Translations under genes and position numbers: made by a program
Origin: Candidatus Sulfopaludibacter sp.
Lineage (GTDB): Bacteria; Acidobacteriota; Terriglobia; Bryobacterales; Bryobacteraceae
Assembly (NCBI GenBank): GCA_031292755.1
Contig: JARLGM010000004.1
Location: 1 to 64,000 of the forward strand
Direction of reading: 5' to 3'
DNA length: 64,000 bases
Shown here: piece by piece, positions 26,576 through 34,806 of the stretch
How the letters are laid out: each line of letters opens with the position of its first letter
Position numbering within the stretch: the stretch's first letter is position 1
The notes under the pieces: model-generated
Database searches by the model: none
Told to the model about the DNA's origin: nothing
What the model saw: the letters and a program-made list of their open reading frames with translations, nothing else

Positions 26576-26606
26576 GGGGGTTGGGGATGGGGATTGGGGA
26601 TAGGGG
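26576..26606 (+). other. G-quadruplex-capable G-run cluster
   Basis: Five runs of four or five G (26576-26580, 26583-26586, 26589-26592, 26596-26599, 26603-26606) are separated by only two or three bases on the plus strand. This fits a stable intramolecular G-quadruplex. It lies about 30 bases upstream of the start of the minus-strand alpha/beta-hydrolase gene. The rest of the 26547-26810 gap shows no clear gene. Confidence 0.75.
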
Positions 26607-26810
26607 AGCAGGGTACAAACAGATTCCAGCACTCAGCAGAGAATTGGAAATGCTTGGCGCCGTCTAAGAAAGCCGTTGTCAAGGCGAGAAAGGCGTCGTA
26701 GAGTGGATGACGCGGGAGTCGTTACGTTCAACGGAACCCCGGGCATTCCTTCTTCGCCAGACCTGCACGATAGATACGTGCTCACAGATGACGAGAGCAG
26801 AATCTTGCCT

Positions 26811-27155
26811 ATGAACCCTCTACTCCAGCGCGGGATCGAACTGTTCAACCGGGAGGAGTTCTTCGAGTGCCACGAGGTGCTGGAAGCGCTTTGGACTCCG
26901 GAACGGGGACCGCATCGTTTGTTTTTGCAGGCAGTGATTCACATAGCGGTAGCCTGCTATCACTGCCAGCGGGGCAACCCGCGGGGCGCGGAGGGGCAGT
27001 TCCTCAAAGGACTGCGGAAACTCGACGCCTACTTGCCGGTGTGTCAAGGGATCGATACCCGGCGTCTAAGTAGTGAGGCGCGGGCAGTGCTGGAGAGAGT
27101 CCAGGCCGGCGCGCCGGTGGCAGAATATCCAAAGATTCACGGCGGAGGCGAGTGA
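26811..27155 (+). CDS. DUF309 family protein
   Basis: This 114-residue protein starts at 26811 (MNPLLQRGIELFNREEFFEC). The family pattern is HEVLEALWTPERGPHRLFLQAVIHIAVACYH (read as two segments), with conserved Glu/His of FFECHEVLE, and a second helix pair GNPRGAEGQFLKGLRKLDAYL. DUF309 is an all-helical fold with unknown function. An in-frame extension upstream to 26676 exists but does not match the family. Its stop overlaps the next ATG (TGATG). Confidence 0.87.
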   Translation: MNPLLQRGIELFNREEFFECHEVLEALWTPERGPHRLFLQAVIHIAVACYHCQRGNPRGAEGQFLKGLRKLDAYLPVCQGIDTRRLSSEARAVLERVQAGAPVAEYPKIHGGGE

Positions 27156-27538
27156 TGAGATGGCTGGTGATTCTGTGGGCCGCGGCACTGTTCGCGCAGA
27201 CCGGGGAGTATCCCGCGGACAAAGAGAATGTCGTTTTCAAGACGCAGATCGGCAAACAGATCGATAAAAGCGATGTCCAGTGCGGCGAGTATTTCTGGAG
27301 ATCCGAAAAGGCCGATAAGAAGGGCGTGCCCACGGTGTATTACTTTTACGGCGACCCCTCGTATGGCAAGAATAAGCTGGGGCTGTATCGCCAGAGCCTG
27401 TACAAGGTTGTCGTGAACCCGGAGAAAGACCCTCCCACCGTGCAGGTGGTTCGCGACGGCGAAGGCAACCTGAAGGAGGTCCGGGTGCGGATGACCGAGG
27501 CACAACTGAAGGTCTCGAAGGCGTGTTTCTCCCAGTAA
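27155..27538 (+). CDS. Small secreted protein of unknown function
   Basis: This 127-residue protein starts at 27155 (MRWLVILWAAALFAQ), overlapping the DUF309 stop by one base, so the two are probably cotranslated; GTG at 27152 is a less likely start. A signal peptide precedes a charged, mainly beta mature part with two Cys (SDVQCGEYFW, KACFSQ) that could form a disulphide. I do not recognise the family. Confidence 0.7.
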   Translation: MRWLVILWAAALFAQTGEYPADKENVVFKTQIGKQIDKSDVQCGEYFWRSEKADKKGVPTVYYFYGDPSYGKNKLGLYRQSLYKVVVNPEKDPPTVQVVRDGEGNLKEVRVRMTEAQLKVSKACFSQ

Positions 27539-27541
27539 CTC

Positions 27542-27727
27542 TCAGGCGGCCTTGGACCAATCGGCAGTAAACCGGTCACAGGAGCAAAATTCGCGCGCGA
27601 GCAGGTCGCCGGTCATCGCCAGGCAGGGTTTGCTGCCGGTAGTTCCATGCTGGGATTCCCGGTGGCCGCAGGCGGCGCACACAAGTTCCGGAGACTGCTC
27701 CGGCTTCTGAGCAGTTCGTGAGTGCAT
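27542..27727 (-). CDS. Small Cys-rich protein, probable zinc-binding
   Basis: This 61-residue protein starts at 27727 with AGGA ten bases upstream. It has CAACGH early, then GSKPCLAMTG and EFCSCDRF, giving a CxxC...C...CxC arrangement plus His that could hold one zinc. No signal peptide. Family unknown, but the even spread of Cys over a short frame and the ribosome-binding site support coding. It lies downstream of the TPR gene, with the same strand. Confidence 0.58.
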   Translation of the reverse strand: MHSRTAQKPEQSPELVCAACGHRESQHGTTGSKPCLAMTGDLLAREFCSCDRFTADWSKAA

Positions 27728-27781
27728 TGCGCAATATCCTTTACTACTTGCTACAGACGTAGCAGGTAAGGGAAAGGTTGC

Positions 27782-29434
27782 TCACTGCACCGGCGGTTCG
27801 AAGTAAGTCTGCGCCAGTTCGGGCTTTTCGCGGATCGCCTTGCGCCAGTAGGAGCGCGCTTCGTCCTCCTGCCCCATGGCCATCAGCACGTGGCCGAGAT
27901 TCAGCAGGGCTTCGGCGAATTGCGGATTCTCGTTTAGTGCCTGTTGATACAAATTGACCGCGTCCTCGGTCTGTCCGCGCTTCTGGCAGATGAGGGCGGC
28001 GTTGTAGAACAACTCCGGGCTGCGTTCGCCCAGGTCCAGCAGCCTGCGATGCAGGTCGTAGGCTTCGTCGTAGTTCTGCTCTTCCATAGCGAGTGCGGCG
28101 AGGCCGCGGACCGCGTCGGAGGAATCGGGACGCATCACCAGGGTCTCCTGGAAGTAGCGTTTCGCCAGATCGGGCTTGCCGCTCCGCGCGAAGGCAATAC
28201 CGGCATTCAGACAGGCTTCGGGCCATTCGGGGCGCTTGGCGAGGCACTCCTGGAAGTCCGTCGCACTGGCTGCGTAATCGCCGCGCAACAGCCGCAGATA
28301 GCCCAGGCGGAAAAGGGCGTCGCTGAACTCGGGAGCATCTTCAGGGATCTTGGCGTACAGCTTCTCGGCCCAATTGCGCTCGTTCTGCTGCTCCAGGACC
28401 AGGGCCAGGTTCCACATCACACCGGCCTGGCGAGGGTCCACCTCCAGAGCTTTTTCGTAACAGCCGCGGGCAGCGGACAGGTCCGAGAGTTCCTGGTGTG
28501 CCACGCCGAGATTGAGCTGCGCCTGCGCCGATTGCGGGTTCAGCACGGTGGCCTGCTGGTAGGCTTGCGCGGCCTTTTGGAAGTTGCCCATTTTGTGATA
28601 GGCGACACCCAGGTTGAACCAGTTCTCAAACCGGTCGGGGACCATTTCCGAGAGGTTGCGGCAGAAGCGCGCGGCGCTCAGGTAATCGCCATCGGCGAAG
28701 GCCAGGGTCGCCATGGCTTCCATCGCTACGGTGGAATCGGGCTGGAGTTCGGTGAGCATGGCGGCATAGCGGCGCACGGATTCGTGATCTTTCCGCTCGA
28801 GGAACATGGCCACCAGGTTGGACAGCGCCTCTTCGCAGCGCGGATTCCGCGCCAGCACCTTGCGATACACCTCGACAGCTTCGTTGGGCCGTCCGGTCTG
28901 CTGCAGGCTCACGGCCTTGCCGAAGAGCGCCTGTTCGTGTTCGGGGAACAGCCGGAGGTATTTGTCGAGCGGTTCCATGGCCTGCGCGGGGCTGCCGGTA
29001 TGGATCATCGAAATGCCGAGCCCGAGGAGGGCGTCGGCGCGCGTGGCATCCACTTCGGCGGCGCGACGGAAGGCGTCGGCGGCTTCCTTCCAGTTCTTCA
29101 GGTTGCCCTGGCACACTGCCAGGTTGAAGTAGGCGGTGCGGTGCAGGGGCTCGAGTTCCACCAGTTGCGCGTAAGTGGAGGCGGCCGAATCGTAATCGCG
29201 CATTTCGTAGTGAATATGGCCGAGGGCCGAGTAGAGGGAGGCATCGCGCTCGCCCGCCTCAATGGCTTTGGTCAGCATTTTGGCGGCGCTTTCGCGCTTC
29301 CCCTCAAGGTGGAGGGAGACGGCTTTGGATAAAGTCCGGCTGCCGACGCGCTTGGGGCTTTTGGCATCGTCGATCGATGTTATGCCCAGCGGCATGGCGA
29401 CCACGTTAATTGATTCATTTGTCACGAATTCCAT
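27782..29434 (-). CDS. TPR-repeat protein
   Basis: This 550-residue protein starts at 29434 with GGAGG six bases upstream, inside the 3' end of the preceding gene (13-bp overlap). After about 45 residues it consists almost entirely of TPR repeats (about 14), for example LHRTAYFNLAVCQGNLKNW, PDRFENWFNLGVAYHKMGNF and PQFAEALLNLGHVLMAMGQ. No signal peptide or membrane segment. It is a protein-interaction scaffold, and the tight coupling suggests a partner in the zinc-ribbon membrane protein encoded upstream. Confidence 0.92.
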   Translation of the reverse strand: MEFVTNESINVVAMPLGITSIDDAKSPKRVGSRTLSKAVSLHLEGKRESAAKMLTKAIEAGERDASLYSALGHIHYEMRDYDSAASTYAQLVELEPLHRTAYFNLAVCQGNLKNWKEAADAFRRAAEVDATRADALLGLGISMIHTGSPAQAMEPLDKYLRLFPEHEQALFGKAVSLQQTGRPNEAVEVYRKVLARNPRCEEALSNLVAMFLERKDHESVRRYAAMLTELQPDSTVAMEAMATLAFADGDYLSAARFCRNLSEMVPDRFENWFNLGVAYHKMGNFQKAAQAYQQATVLNPQSAQAQLNLGVAHQELSDLSAARGCYEKALEVDPRQAGVMWNLALVLEQQNERNWAEKLYAKIPEDAPEFSDALFRLGYLRLLRGDYAASATDFQECLAKRPEWPEACLNAGIAFARSGKPDLAKRYFQETLVMRPDSSDAVRGLAALAMEEQNYDEAYDLHRRLLDLGERSPELFYNAALICQKRGQTEDAVNLYQQALNENPQFAEALLNLGHVLMAMGQEDEARSYWRKAIREKPELAQTYFEPPVQ

Positions 29435-32400
29435 TTTTCCCTCCTGCTGGCTTTGGTCACTCGGTTCTGAAGTTCTGCCGCGGTTGCGGCGAGTGCGGCT
29501 TCCTGCGTGCGCTCCGGCAAGGGTTGCGGCTGCGGAGTCGGCGTCGGTATCTGATCGGGCCATAAATCGGCGCTGGCGCGCGATCCATCGCCCAGCGTAT
29601 TGGCAACATAGGCACAGATGCGGCCAAGGAAATCTTCGTTCTTGGAGATCTTCATCCAGTAGAGCCGGGCCCGCTCGCCGGCTTCACTGAAGAAGCCAAC
29701 ACCGCCGGCCACCAGCGTATCGTCAATCCAGGTATCCACCAGTTGGCCGTCGACGGAGGTGAGCAGCTTGTTGCCGCGAACGTCCACCTCCACCTGCATG
29801 GGCCTGCTGTTGTGGACCATGACGTTCAAGGGAATCTCCACCGGGCGGCCTTTCTTGCCGGCGACCACGGGGTAGTGCACCATGGCGATGACAGGGCGGA
29901 GCCCCGGCTCGATCACCTTGAGTTTCATGGCGTAGTAGTTATCGGTGTTGGTGGCCCGCACGGCCCAACCCATGCTCTTGCTTTCGATCTGGCCGAAGAA
30001 CTCCAGGTGATAGTCCTTATATCCAAGCGACGGGTGGAACAGCGCCATTTGGCCGGTCTGCACATAGCCATCGGGGTGGCGCGACCAGCCGGGAGCCCAC
30101 TGTTTGGTCGCGGCGCCCCAGGCTTCCATGCCGGTCCGGAAGCTATCGGTCATGCTGGCGGCGGCACGGTCAGAGATCGCCGTGCGGATACGCGCCATGG
30201 CGCCGCGGGGCGCCGCTGCGGCGCGCGGGCTGCCGGCCAGGGGCGAACCGGCGGCGGGCGACAACGACCGAGACGGCGAATTCGCGGCCATATCTCCGAA
30301 CGAGATGTCGCGGCTGACCGCGGGCGTCTGGTTGCCGAGCTGAAGGGCGCCCATGCCGAACCAAAGAATGGCTCCCAGCACCAGGCAGGCGGCAAGCGCC
30401 CTGATGGCATACCGTACGCCGGCATTGCCGGCTTTCTTGCGCGCCACTTCGGGCAGGCGGAAGATGGCGGTGAAAGCCGGGTGGTCCTGCGTGGGCTTCT
30501 GCGGCGCAGTCTCTTCGGTGCGCTCGACGATGATCGGCAGGCCCATGCCGGGAAGAGTGGGCCGGTTCACCGGCGCGCACCAGGCCATCCCGCCGGTGGG
30601 GGCGCCGGAAGAGCGCTGGCAATGGAAATCCAAGGGCACGAAACCGCGCGCGACTACCGTTGCGGCGGGAGGTTCGGACCGGTACGGCTCGGGCGGTACG
30701 ACGAAGAGTGTACGCAACGGCTCCACGCCGGTGGTGTGTGCGGCCGCTGCCGGGCGGGACGGGCGCACCCCGGGCATAATGACCACGTTGACATCGTCGA
30801 TGCCGGGGTCTTTGGTTTGCGGCTGCGCCAACCGGGGCAGTTGCAATTCCGGAGTCACCGAGACCGGCGCCGGCCGGCACCCGCCGCAGGACGGCATGGT
30901 TTCTACCGGTTCAGCCGGAAGACCGGGAGCAGCACCCGCCAGATGCGCGGCAGGCTTCATCTGGCGGTGCACGAAAGCCGGCATCTGAAGAGCCTGGGCG
31001 CCGCAGGCCGGCACCAGCGCCGGTTCGCAGAGCGGAAACACCATGCGTTCCGCCGGCTCGGCCGCCAGACCGTGCGCGGCCGGCGCGAGGGACACGCGAG
31101 TTGCACCGGCACCCGCGGCCAGGAGCTCGCGCCCGTCCGGCATTCCCGGCTCGGGCAGTTCGTCATAAGCGGGCAGCGCGGCGGTGGCGGTCTTTGGCCA
31201 GACTCTCATGGAGACCGGCTCAGCGGTGAGAGGCGGCTTGGGGTGGAGGCTGACGGGCATCCACGGGTCGGTCACGGAGAAGATGTGGATGCCTGGCAGC
31301 CAGGCCTCGGGGACGCCGATGCTTTCCGGAACGGAGATGGCGAGTACTTCGATGCAAACCGGCTCGGCGGACAGATTCGGCATCCACTCGTTGCAGGCTT
31401 GCGGAACCGGGACGGGTTCGAGGCAGACATCCGCCGGCGGGACCTGGAATTTCGGCAGCCGGGGCTGAGCGGCGGCCGGGTCCGCGGCACTGGGACCGGG
31501 CGAAGCAGGAACCGGCTGGCTGGCGGATGCCGGTGTCCAGCGTTCGCGCACCCGCGGTTGGGGCGTGGATGCGAGACCGGGCTCGAACGGCACCACCTGG
31601 AATTTCGGCAGCCACGGCCGGACCATGGCCGCTTCCGCCACTTCCGGGGCGGGCAAAGCGTGCACAGGTTCCGCGCCGGGAGCCGGTGTCCAACGGGTGC
31701 GCGGTTTGGAGATGGGCACAGGTTCAAGAGAAGGCTCGAACGGCTCCACCTGGAATTTCGGCAGCGAGGGTTCAGTTGACGTAGCGTCAGCCGCGCCGGC
31801 GGCAGGCGACGCGTAGACCGACTCGACCGCGGGGATCGCTGTCCAGCGGTTGCGCGTTTGCGGCACTGGCACCGGCGCCAGATACGGTTCGGCAGCGGCG
31901 ATCTGAAGATCCGGAAGCCTGAGATGGGCCGGACACGCCGCTGCGAAGGTGGCCGCGGGCGAGGCATGCGCCGGCGTCACAGGTGCAGTGGAGACCTGTA
32001 AAGGTCGACCATACTCCGCCCGCGATAACAGGGGCTGTGAGGCAAGGGTAGCAAGGACGGGCGCAATTGCGTTAGCGGCCGCGGCGACATGGTGTGCCGA
32101 CCCGATGGCGAAGACCATCCGTTCGGCCGCTTCGGGACGAAGCGGCATGGGGCGGGTAGCCGCGTGCGGTCGACCATACTCCGCCCGCGATAACAGGCCC
32201 TCAAGGGCGCGGGTGGGGAGCACGGGCGCAGTTACGGCCGCGGCGCCCGCAACCGGATGTGCCGACGCCACGGCGAAAACCATCCGTTCGACCGCTTCGG
32301 GACGAAGCGGCATGGGGCGGGTCGCCAGGGGCGGCACGAATTCGGTTTCTCCCGGGGCGGGCAAACCGGTGGCGGCATCGATGACCAGACGCGGGATGCG

Positions 32401-32778
32401 CACGTCACCGCGGTATTCGGCAGGGGGAGCCTCGGACCCGGTCTGAACCGCATCGGCCGGTGCGGGAGGCGCAAGGGAACGGGGCGTGTCGCCCAGCAGG
32501 GGCGTGATCGAAAAAGGCAGGGGGCGGCGATAAATAAATGGCTCAAAGCCGTGTTCCAATTCCCAATTAATTCCGATGAATTGTTGGGCCCCGGATTGAA
32601 TTAGGAAATCGGACACAAATCCGGCGGGCGGTGCGGGAGGAGGCTCCGGCGCGCCAATTTTCGTCAACGCTTTTCCGAGCCTCTCCTTATACTGTTTGCG
32701 GTGCGCCGAGCTGCAAAACTCGTCATCGCGAATCAGTCGAAAAGGCCCGATTTCTTTTCCACAAAAAAGGCAGCCCAA
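29422..32778 (-). CDS. Zinc-ribbon, proline-rich, single-span membrane protein with C-terminal lectin-like domain
   Basis: This 1118-residue protein starts at TTG (32778) with GAGG about nine bases upstream. Residues 1-30 contain GCLFCGKEIG and FCSSAHRKQYK, a zinc-ribbon or TRASH-like motif (CxxC...CxxxH). Residues 45-780 are a proline/alanine-rich low-complexity region with internal repeats (two ATRPMPLRPEA units, four LPKFQV units). A single membrane helix follows near 790-815 (YAIRALAACLVLGAILWFG). The last 250 residues form a beta domain resembling laminin-G/3-keto-disaccharide hydrolase jelly rolls (SLGYKDYHLEFFGQIESKSMGW, NKLLTSVDGQLVDTWID). The cytoplasmic tail with a zinc ribbon and an outside lectin-like domain suggest a sensor or anchor. 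I do not know a described family. Confidence 0.72.
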   Translation of the reverse strand: MGCLFCGKEIGPFRLIRDDEFCSSAHRKQYKERLGKALTKIGAPEPPPAPPAGFVSDFLIQSGAQQFIGINWELEHGFEPFIYRRPLPFSITPLLGDTPRSLAPPAPADAVQTGSEAPPAEYRGDVRIPRLVIDAATGLPAPGETEFVPPLATRPMPLRPEAVERMVFAVASAHPVAGAAAVTAPVLPTRALEGLLSRAEYGRPHAATRPMPLRPEAAERMVFAIGSAHHVAAAANAIAPVLATLASQPLLSRAEYGRPLQVSTAPVTPAHASPAATFAAACPAHLRLPDLQIAAAEPYLAPVPVPQTRNRWTAIPAVESVYASPAAGAADATSTEPSLPKFQVEPFEPSLEPVPISKPRTRWTPAPGAEPVHALPAPEVAEAAMVRPWLPKFQVVPFEPGLASTPQPRVRERWTPASASQPVPASPGPSAADPAAAQPRLPKFQVPPADVCLEPVPVPQACNEWMPNLSAEPVCIEVLAISVPESIGVPEAWLPGIHIFSVTDPWMPVSLHPKPPLTAEPVSMRVWPKTATAALPAYDELPEPGMPDGRELLAAGAGATRVSLAPAAHGLAAEPAERMVFPLCEPALVPACGAQALQMPAFVHRQMKPAAHLAGAAPGLPAEPVETMPSCGGCRPAPVSVTPELQLPRLAQPQTKDPGIDDVNVVIMPGVRPSRPAAAAHTTGVEPLRTLFVVPPEPYRSEPPAATVVARGFVPLDFHCQRSSGAPTGGMAWCAPVNRPTLPGMGLPIIVERTEETAPQKPTQDHPAFTAIFRLPEVARKKAGNAGVRYAIRALAACLVLGAILWFGMGALQLGNQTPAVSRDISFGDMAANSPSRSLSPAAGSPLAGSPRAAAAPRGAMARIRTAISDRAAASMTDSFRTGMEAWGAATKQWAPGWSRHPDGYVQTGQMALFHPSLGYKDYHLEFFGQIESKSMGWAVRATNTDNYYAMKLKVIEPGLRPVIAMVHYPVVAGKKGRPVEIPLNVMVHNSRPMQVEVDVRGNKLLTSVDGQLVDTWIDDTLVAGGVGFFSEAGERARLYWMKISKNEDFLGRICAYVANTLGDGSRASADLWPDQIPTPTPQPQPLPERTQEAALAATAAELQNRVTKASRREKWNS
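32003..32197. repeat. In-frame 165-bp internal repeat of the proline-rich protein
   Basis: A 30-base segment starting GGTCGACCATACTCC is identical at 32003-32032 and 32168-32197. A second near-identical pair occurs around 32109-32157 and 32277-32323. The period is 165 bases, exactly 55 codons. Low substitution suggests a recent tandem duplication that could change in copy number. Confidence 0.8.
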
Positions 32779-32816
32779 CCGTTAATCCTCAGACAAATAC
32801 TATCGGTACCAGGACC

Positions 32817-32822
32817 ATTATA
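32817..32822 (-). promoter_or_regulatory. Candidate -10 box of the zinc-ribbon/TPR operon
   Basis: On the minus strand this is a perfect TATAAT, in an AT-rich 164-bp intergenic region and 38 bases before the TTG start. No convincing -35 hexamer was found at 16-18 bases, so the call is provisional. Confidence 0.38.
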
Positions 32823-32875
32823 GGCGGATAACAAGTGAAATTATGCCGGTTTAATGTTGGAAAATTACCATAGAT

Positions 32876-32904
32876 TTGGTTAAGACCTGGCTGGTAACTA
32901 TGGT
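32876..32904 (+). promoter_or_regulatory. Candidate promoter of the S9-like gene
   Basis: TTGGTT (32876-32881) and TATGGT (32899-32904) are separated by 17 bases, and lie 38 bases before the TTG start. Both hexamers are partial matches (4/6). They sit back to back with the -10 box of the opposite operon, so the two promoters may compete. Confidence 0.32.
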
Positions 32905-32942
32905 TAATCTCCCCCTCCGCGGGGTGTGCGAAACTGAATCTG

Positions 32943-34793
32943 TTGACTAGAACGATCTTGCTTTTTTTGTTTGGCTTGAGCGCTTGGGCGCAGCGCCGCC
33001 CGATGACGCCCGGCGATCTCTGGTCGTGGCGGCAGGTGGAAAGTCCGCGCATCGCCGCCGACGGCCAAGGGGTCGTTTATGTCGAAAAATGGAGTGATCG
33101 GACCCACAACGTTCTTTTCTCCGACCTGCAATTTGTGGATAGTAAGGGCAAGCAACAGCGCGCGCTGACCGAAGGATCCTTCCACGATCGGATGCCACGG
33201 TGGTCGCCCGATGGAACGCGCGTGGCGTTCCTGTCCGACCGGTCGGGAAAGGTACAGATTCACGTTGTGGCGCTGACGCCGGGGGCGGCGGTGGCACAAG
33301 TGACGCGGGGGGATCTGGAACCACTCACGCTGGCGTGGTCGCCCGACGGAAAATCACTGGCATTCACCGCGCGCATGACTCCGGAAGCGGTAAAGGCGCC
33401 GTGGGCTCCGGCATCGATCCTGCCATTGCTGCGCCCGCGCCCCCATGGGCCGGTGCAAATCTTCGTGGCGCCGGCGGCGGGCGGTACGCCGGCGCGTGTC
33501 ACCATCGGCGACTTGGATTACTCCGGCGAACCGGCATGGATGCCCGATAGCCGCTCGCTGGTCTGCGCCGCGCAGGGGCAGATCTTCAATATTCGTGTGG
33601 CCGACCATGCGGTGCGGGAACTGACCGGCAACCAATTGAGCAATCGGGAACCGGTGCCTTCGCCCGACGGCAGTAAAATCGCATGGATCGCCGCGGACGT
33701 GAAACCGCAGAATTACGTGGTGCGCCGGTTGTGGGTGATGAATGCCGACGGCGGGCGCGTGCGTATGCTGACCGGCGCGCTGGATCGCGACGTGATGGAT
33801 CCGCAATGGAGCAGCGATTCGCGCACCATCTATTTCCTGGCCGACGACCGGGGATCGACACACCTGTACGCCGGGCGGAACGACGGCACGGCGCGGCAGG
33901 TCACCACGCGACTGGAGCGGCTCCGCGATTTTTCGCTGGCCGATAACGGGCGCGCCGTGACGGTGCGCTCTACCGCGACCGAAGGCGGCAATGTGATCAC
34001 CTTCAGCGCGGATCTTCCCGGCGGAGTGGTGACGCTGGCCGAGCCGAACGATCGCCTGATGGCCGACCGGAATTTGGGCGACGTGGAGGAGATTCATTAC
34101 GATTCGGACGGCAAGAGCATACAGGGCTGGCTGGTTAAGCCTCCGCATTTCGAAGCCGGCAGGAAATATCCCCTGCTGCTGGACATTCGCGATGCGCCGC
34201 GCGCCATGTACGGCGTAGAATTCCAACTCCGCGCCCAGATTTTCGCGTCGGCGGGTTACGTGGTGTTGTGCGCCAATCCGCGCGGCACGCCGGGATACGG
34301 CGAAGAGTTCGGGCACCTGCTGCGCACGCGCTTTCCGGGAGACGATGCGGACGACTTGCTGCGCGGCGTCGAGTTCGTCATAAATAAAGGATACGTGGAT
34401 CCCAAACGGGTGACGATGGCGGGCGGCCTGGTGGCGGCGTGGCTGCTGGGTCATAGCGACCGGTTCACCGCGGCGGTGGCGCATCATGCGATCGTAGACT
34501 GGGCCGCGGATGTGGCGATGGATCCGGACGGCGTGCGGCGCGCGGCGGAGTGGATGGGCGCAATGCCGTGGGACGATCCGGAGCAGTACATGAAACGATC
34601 GCCGCTGTTTTTCGCGAGCAGCTTCAAAACGCCGACGCTGGTGATCGCACGCGATCCGGACCCGGAAAGCGAACAACTCTTCTTCGCGCTGCGCCAGCGC
34701 AAGGTGGAATCGGCGCTGGCGAGAATCGCGGAGGGCACGCCGTCCGCGCGCGTGCTGGAGTTGGAGGCAACTTTGGGGTGGCTGGGAAGATAG
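32943..34793 (+). CDS. S9-type prolyl-oligopeptidase-like protein lacking the catalytic triad
   Basis: This 616-residue secreted protein starts at TTG (32943; TRTILLFLFGLSAWAQ signal). The N-terminal propeller has PD40 blades (MPRWSPDGTRVAFLSDRSG, DPQWSSDSRTIYFLADDRG). The C-terminal domain aligns with acylaminoacyl-peptidases up to LCANPRGTPGYGEEFG. The nucleophile loop, normally GGSYGG or GGSGGG, is reduced to MAGGLVAAWLL and has no Ser. The Asp region is ARDPDPESEQLF in place of HGxxDxRVP. The His-containing tail is missing (ARIAEGTPSARV). It is probably a non-catalytic peptidase homologue, possibly a peptide-binding protein. Confidence 0.85.
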   Translation: MTRTILLFLFGLSAWAQRRPMTPGDLWSWRQVESPRIAADGQGVVYVEKWSDRTHNVLFSDLQFVDSKGKQQRALTEGSFHDRMPRWSPDGTRVAFLSDRSGKVQIHVVALTPGAAVAQVTRGDLEPLTLAWSPDGKSLAFTARMTPEAVKAPWAPASILPLLRPRPHGPVQIFVAPAAGGTPARVTIGDLDYSGEPAWMPDSRSLVCAAQGQIFNIRVADHAVRELTGNQLSNREPVPSPDGSKIAWIAADVKPQNYVVRRLWVMNADGGRVRMLTGALDRDVMDPQWSSDSRTIYFLADDRGSTHLYAGRNDGTARQVTTRLERLRDFSLADNGRAVTVRSTATEGGNVITFSADLPGGVVTLAEPNDRLMADRNLGDVEEIHYDSDGKSIQGWLVKPPHFEAGRKYPLLLDIRDAPRAMYGVEFQLRAQIFASAGYVVLCANPRGTPGYGEEFGHLLRTRFPGDDADDLLRGVEFVINKGYVDPKRVTMAGGLVAAWLLGHSDRFTAAVAHHAIVDWAADVAMDPDGVRRAAEWMGAMPWDDPEQYMKRSPLFFASSFKTPTLVIARDPDPESEQLFFALRQRKVESALARIAEGTPSARVLELEATLGWLGR

Positions 34794-34806
34794 AATTGGA
34801 TTGATT

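Noticed and set aside
24603-26603. 666-residue frame opposite the alpha/beta-hydrolase gene
   Set aside because: Mirror frame of a real gene; no recognisable motif, unusual composition.
26676-26810. In-frame extension of the DUF309 gene with LHDRYVLTDDE, like a phospholipase D-type motif
   Set aside because: Family members start at the internal ATG. One short motif is not enough to claim a domain or a gene remnant.
29743-31779. 678-residue frame opposite the proline-rich protein
   Set aside because: The low-complexity repeats keep the opposite frame open. The minus-strand frame has the start, zinc ribbon and membrane helix.
32779-32942. Possible small RNA in the AT-rich intergenic region
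   Set aside because: No terminator or stable structure beyond promoter-like hexamers was seen.
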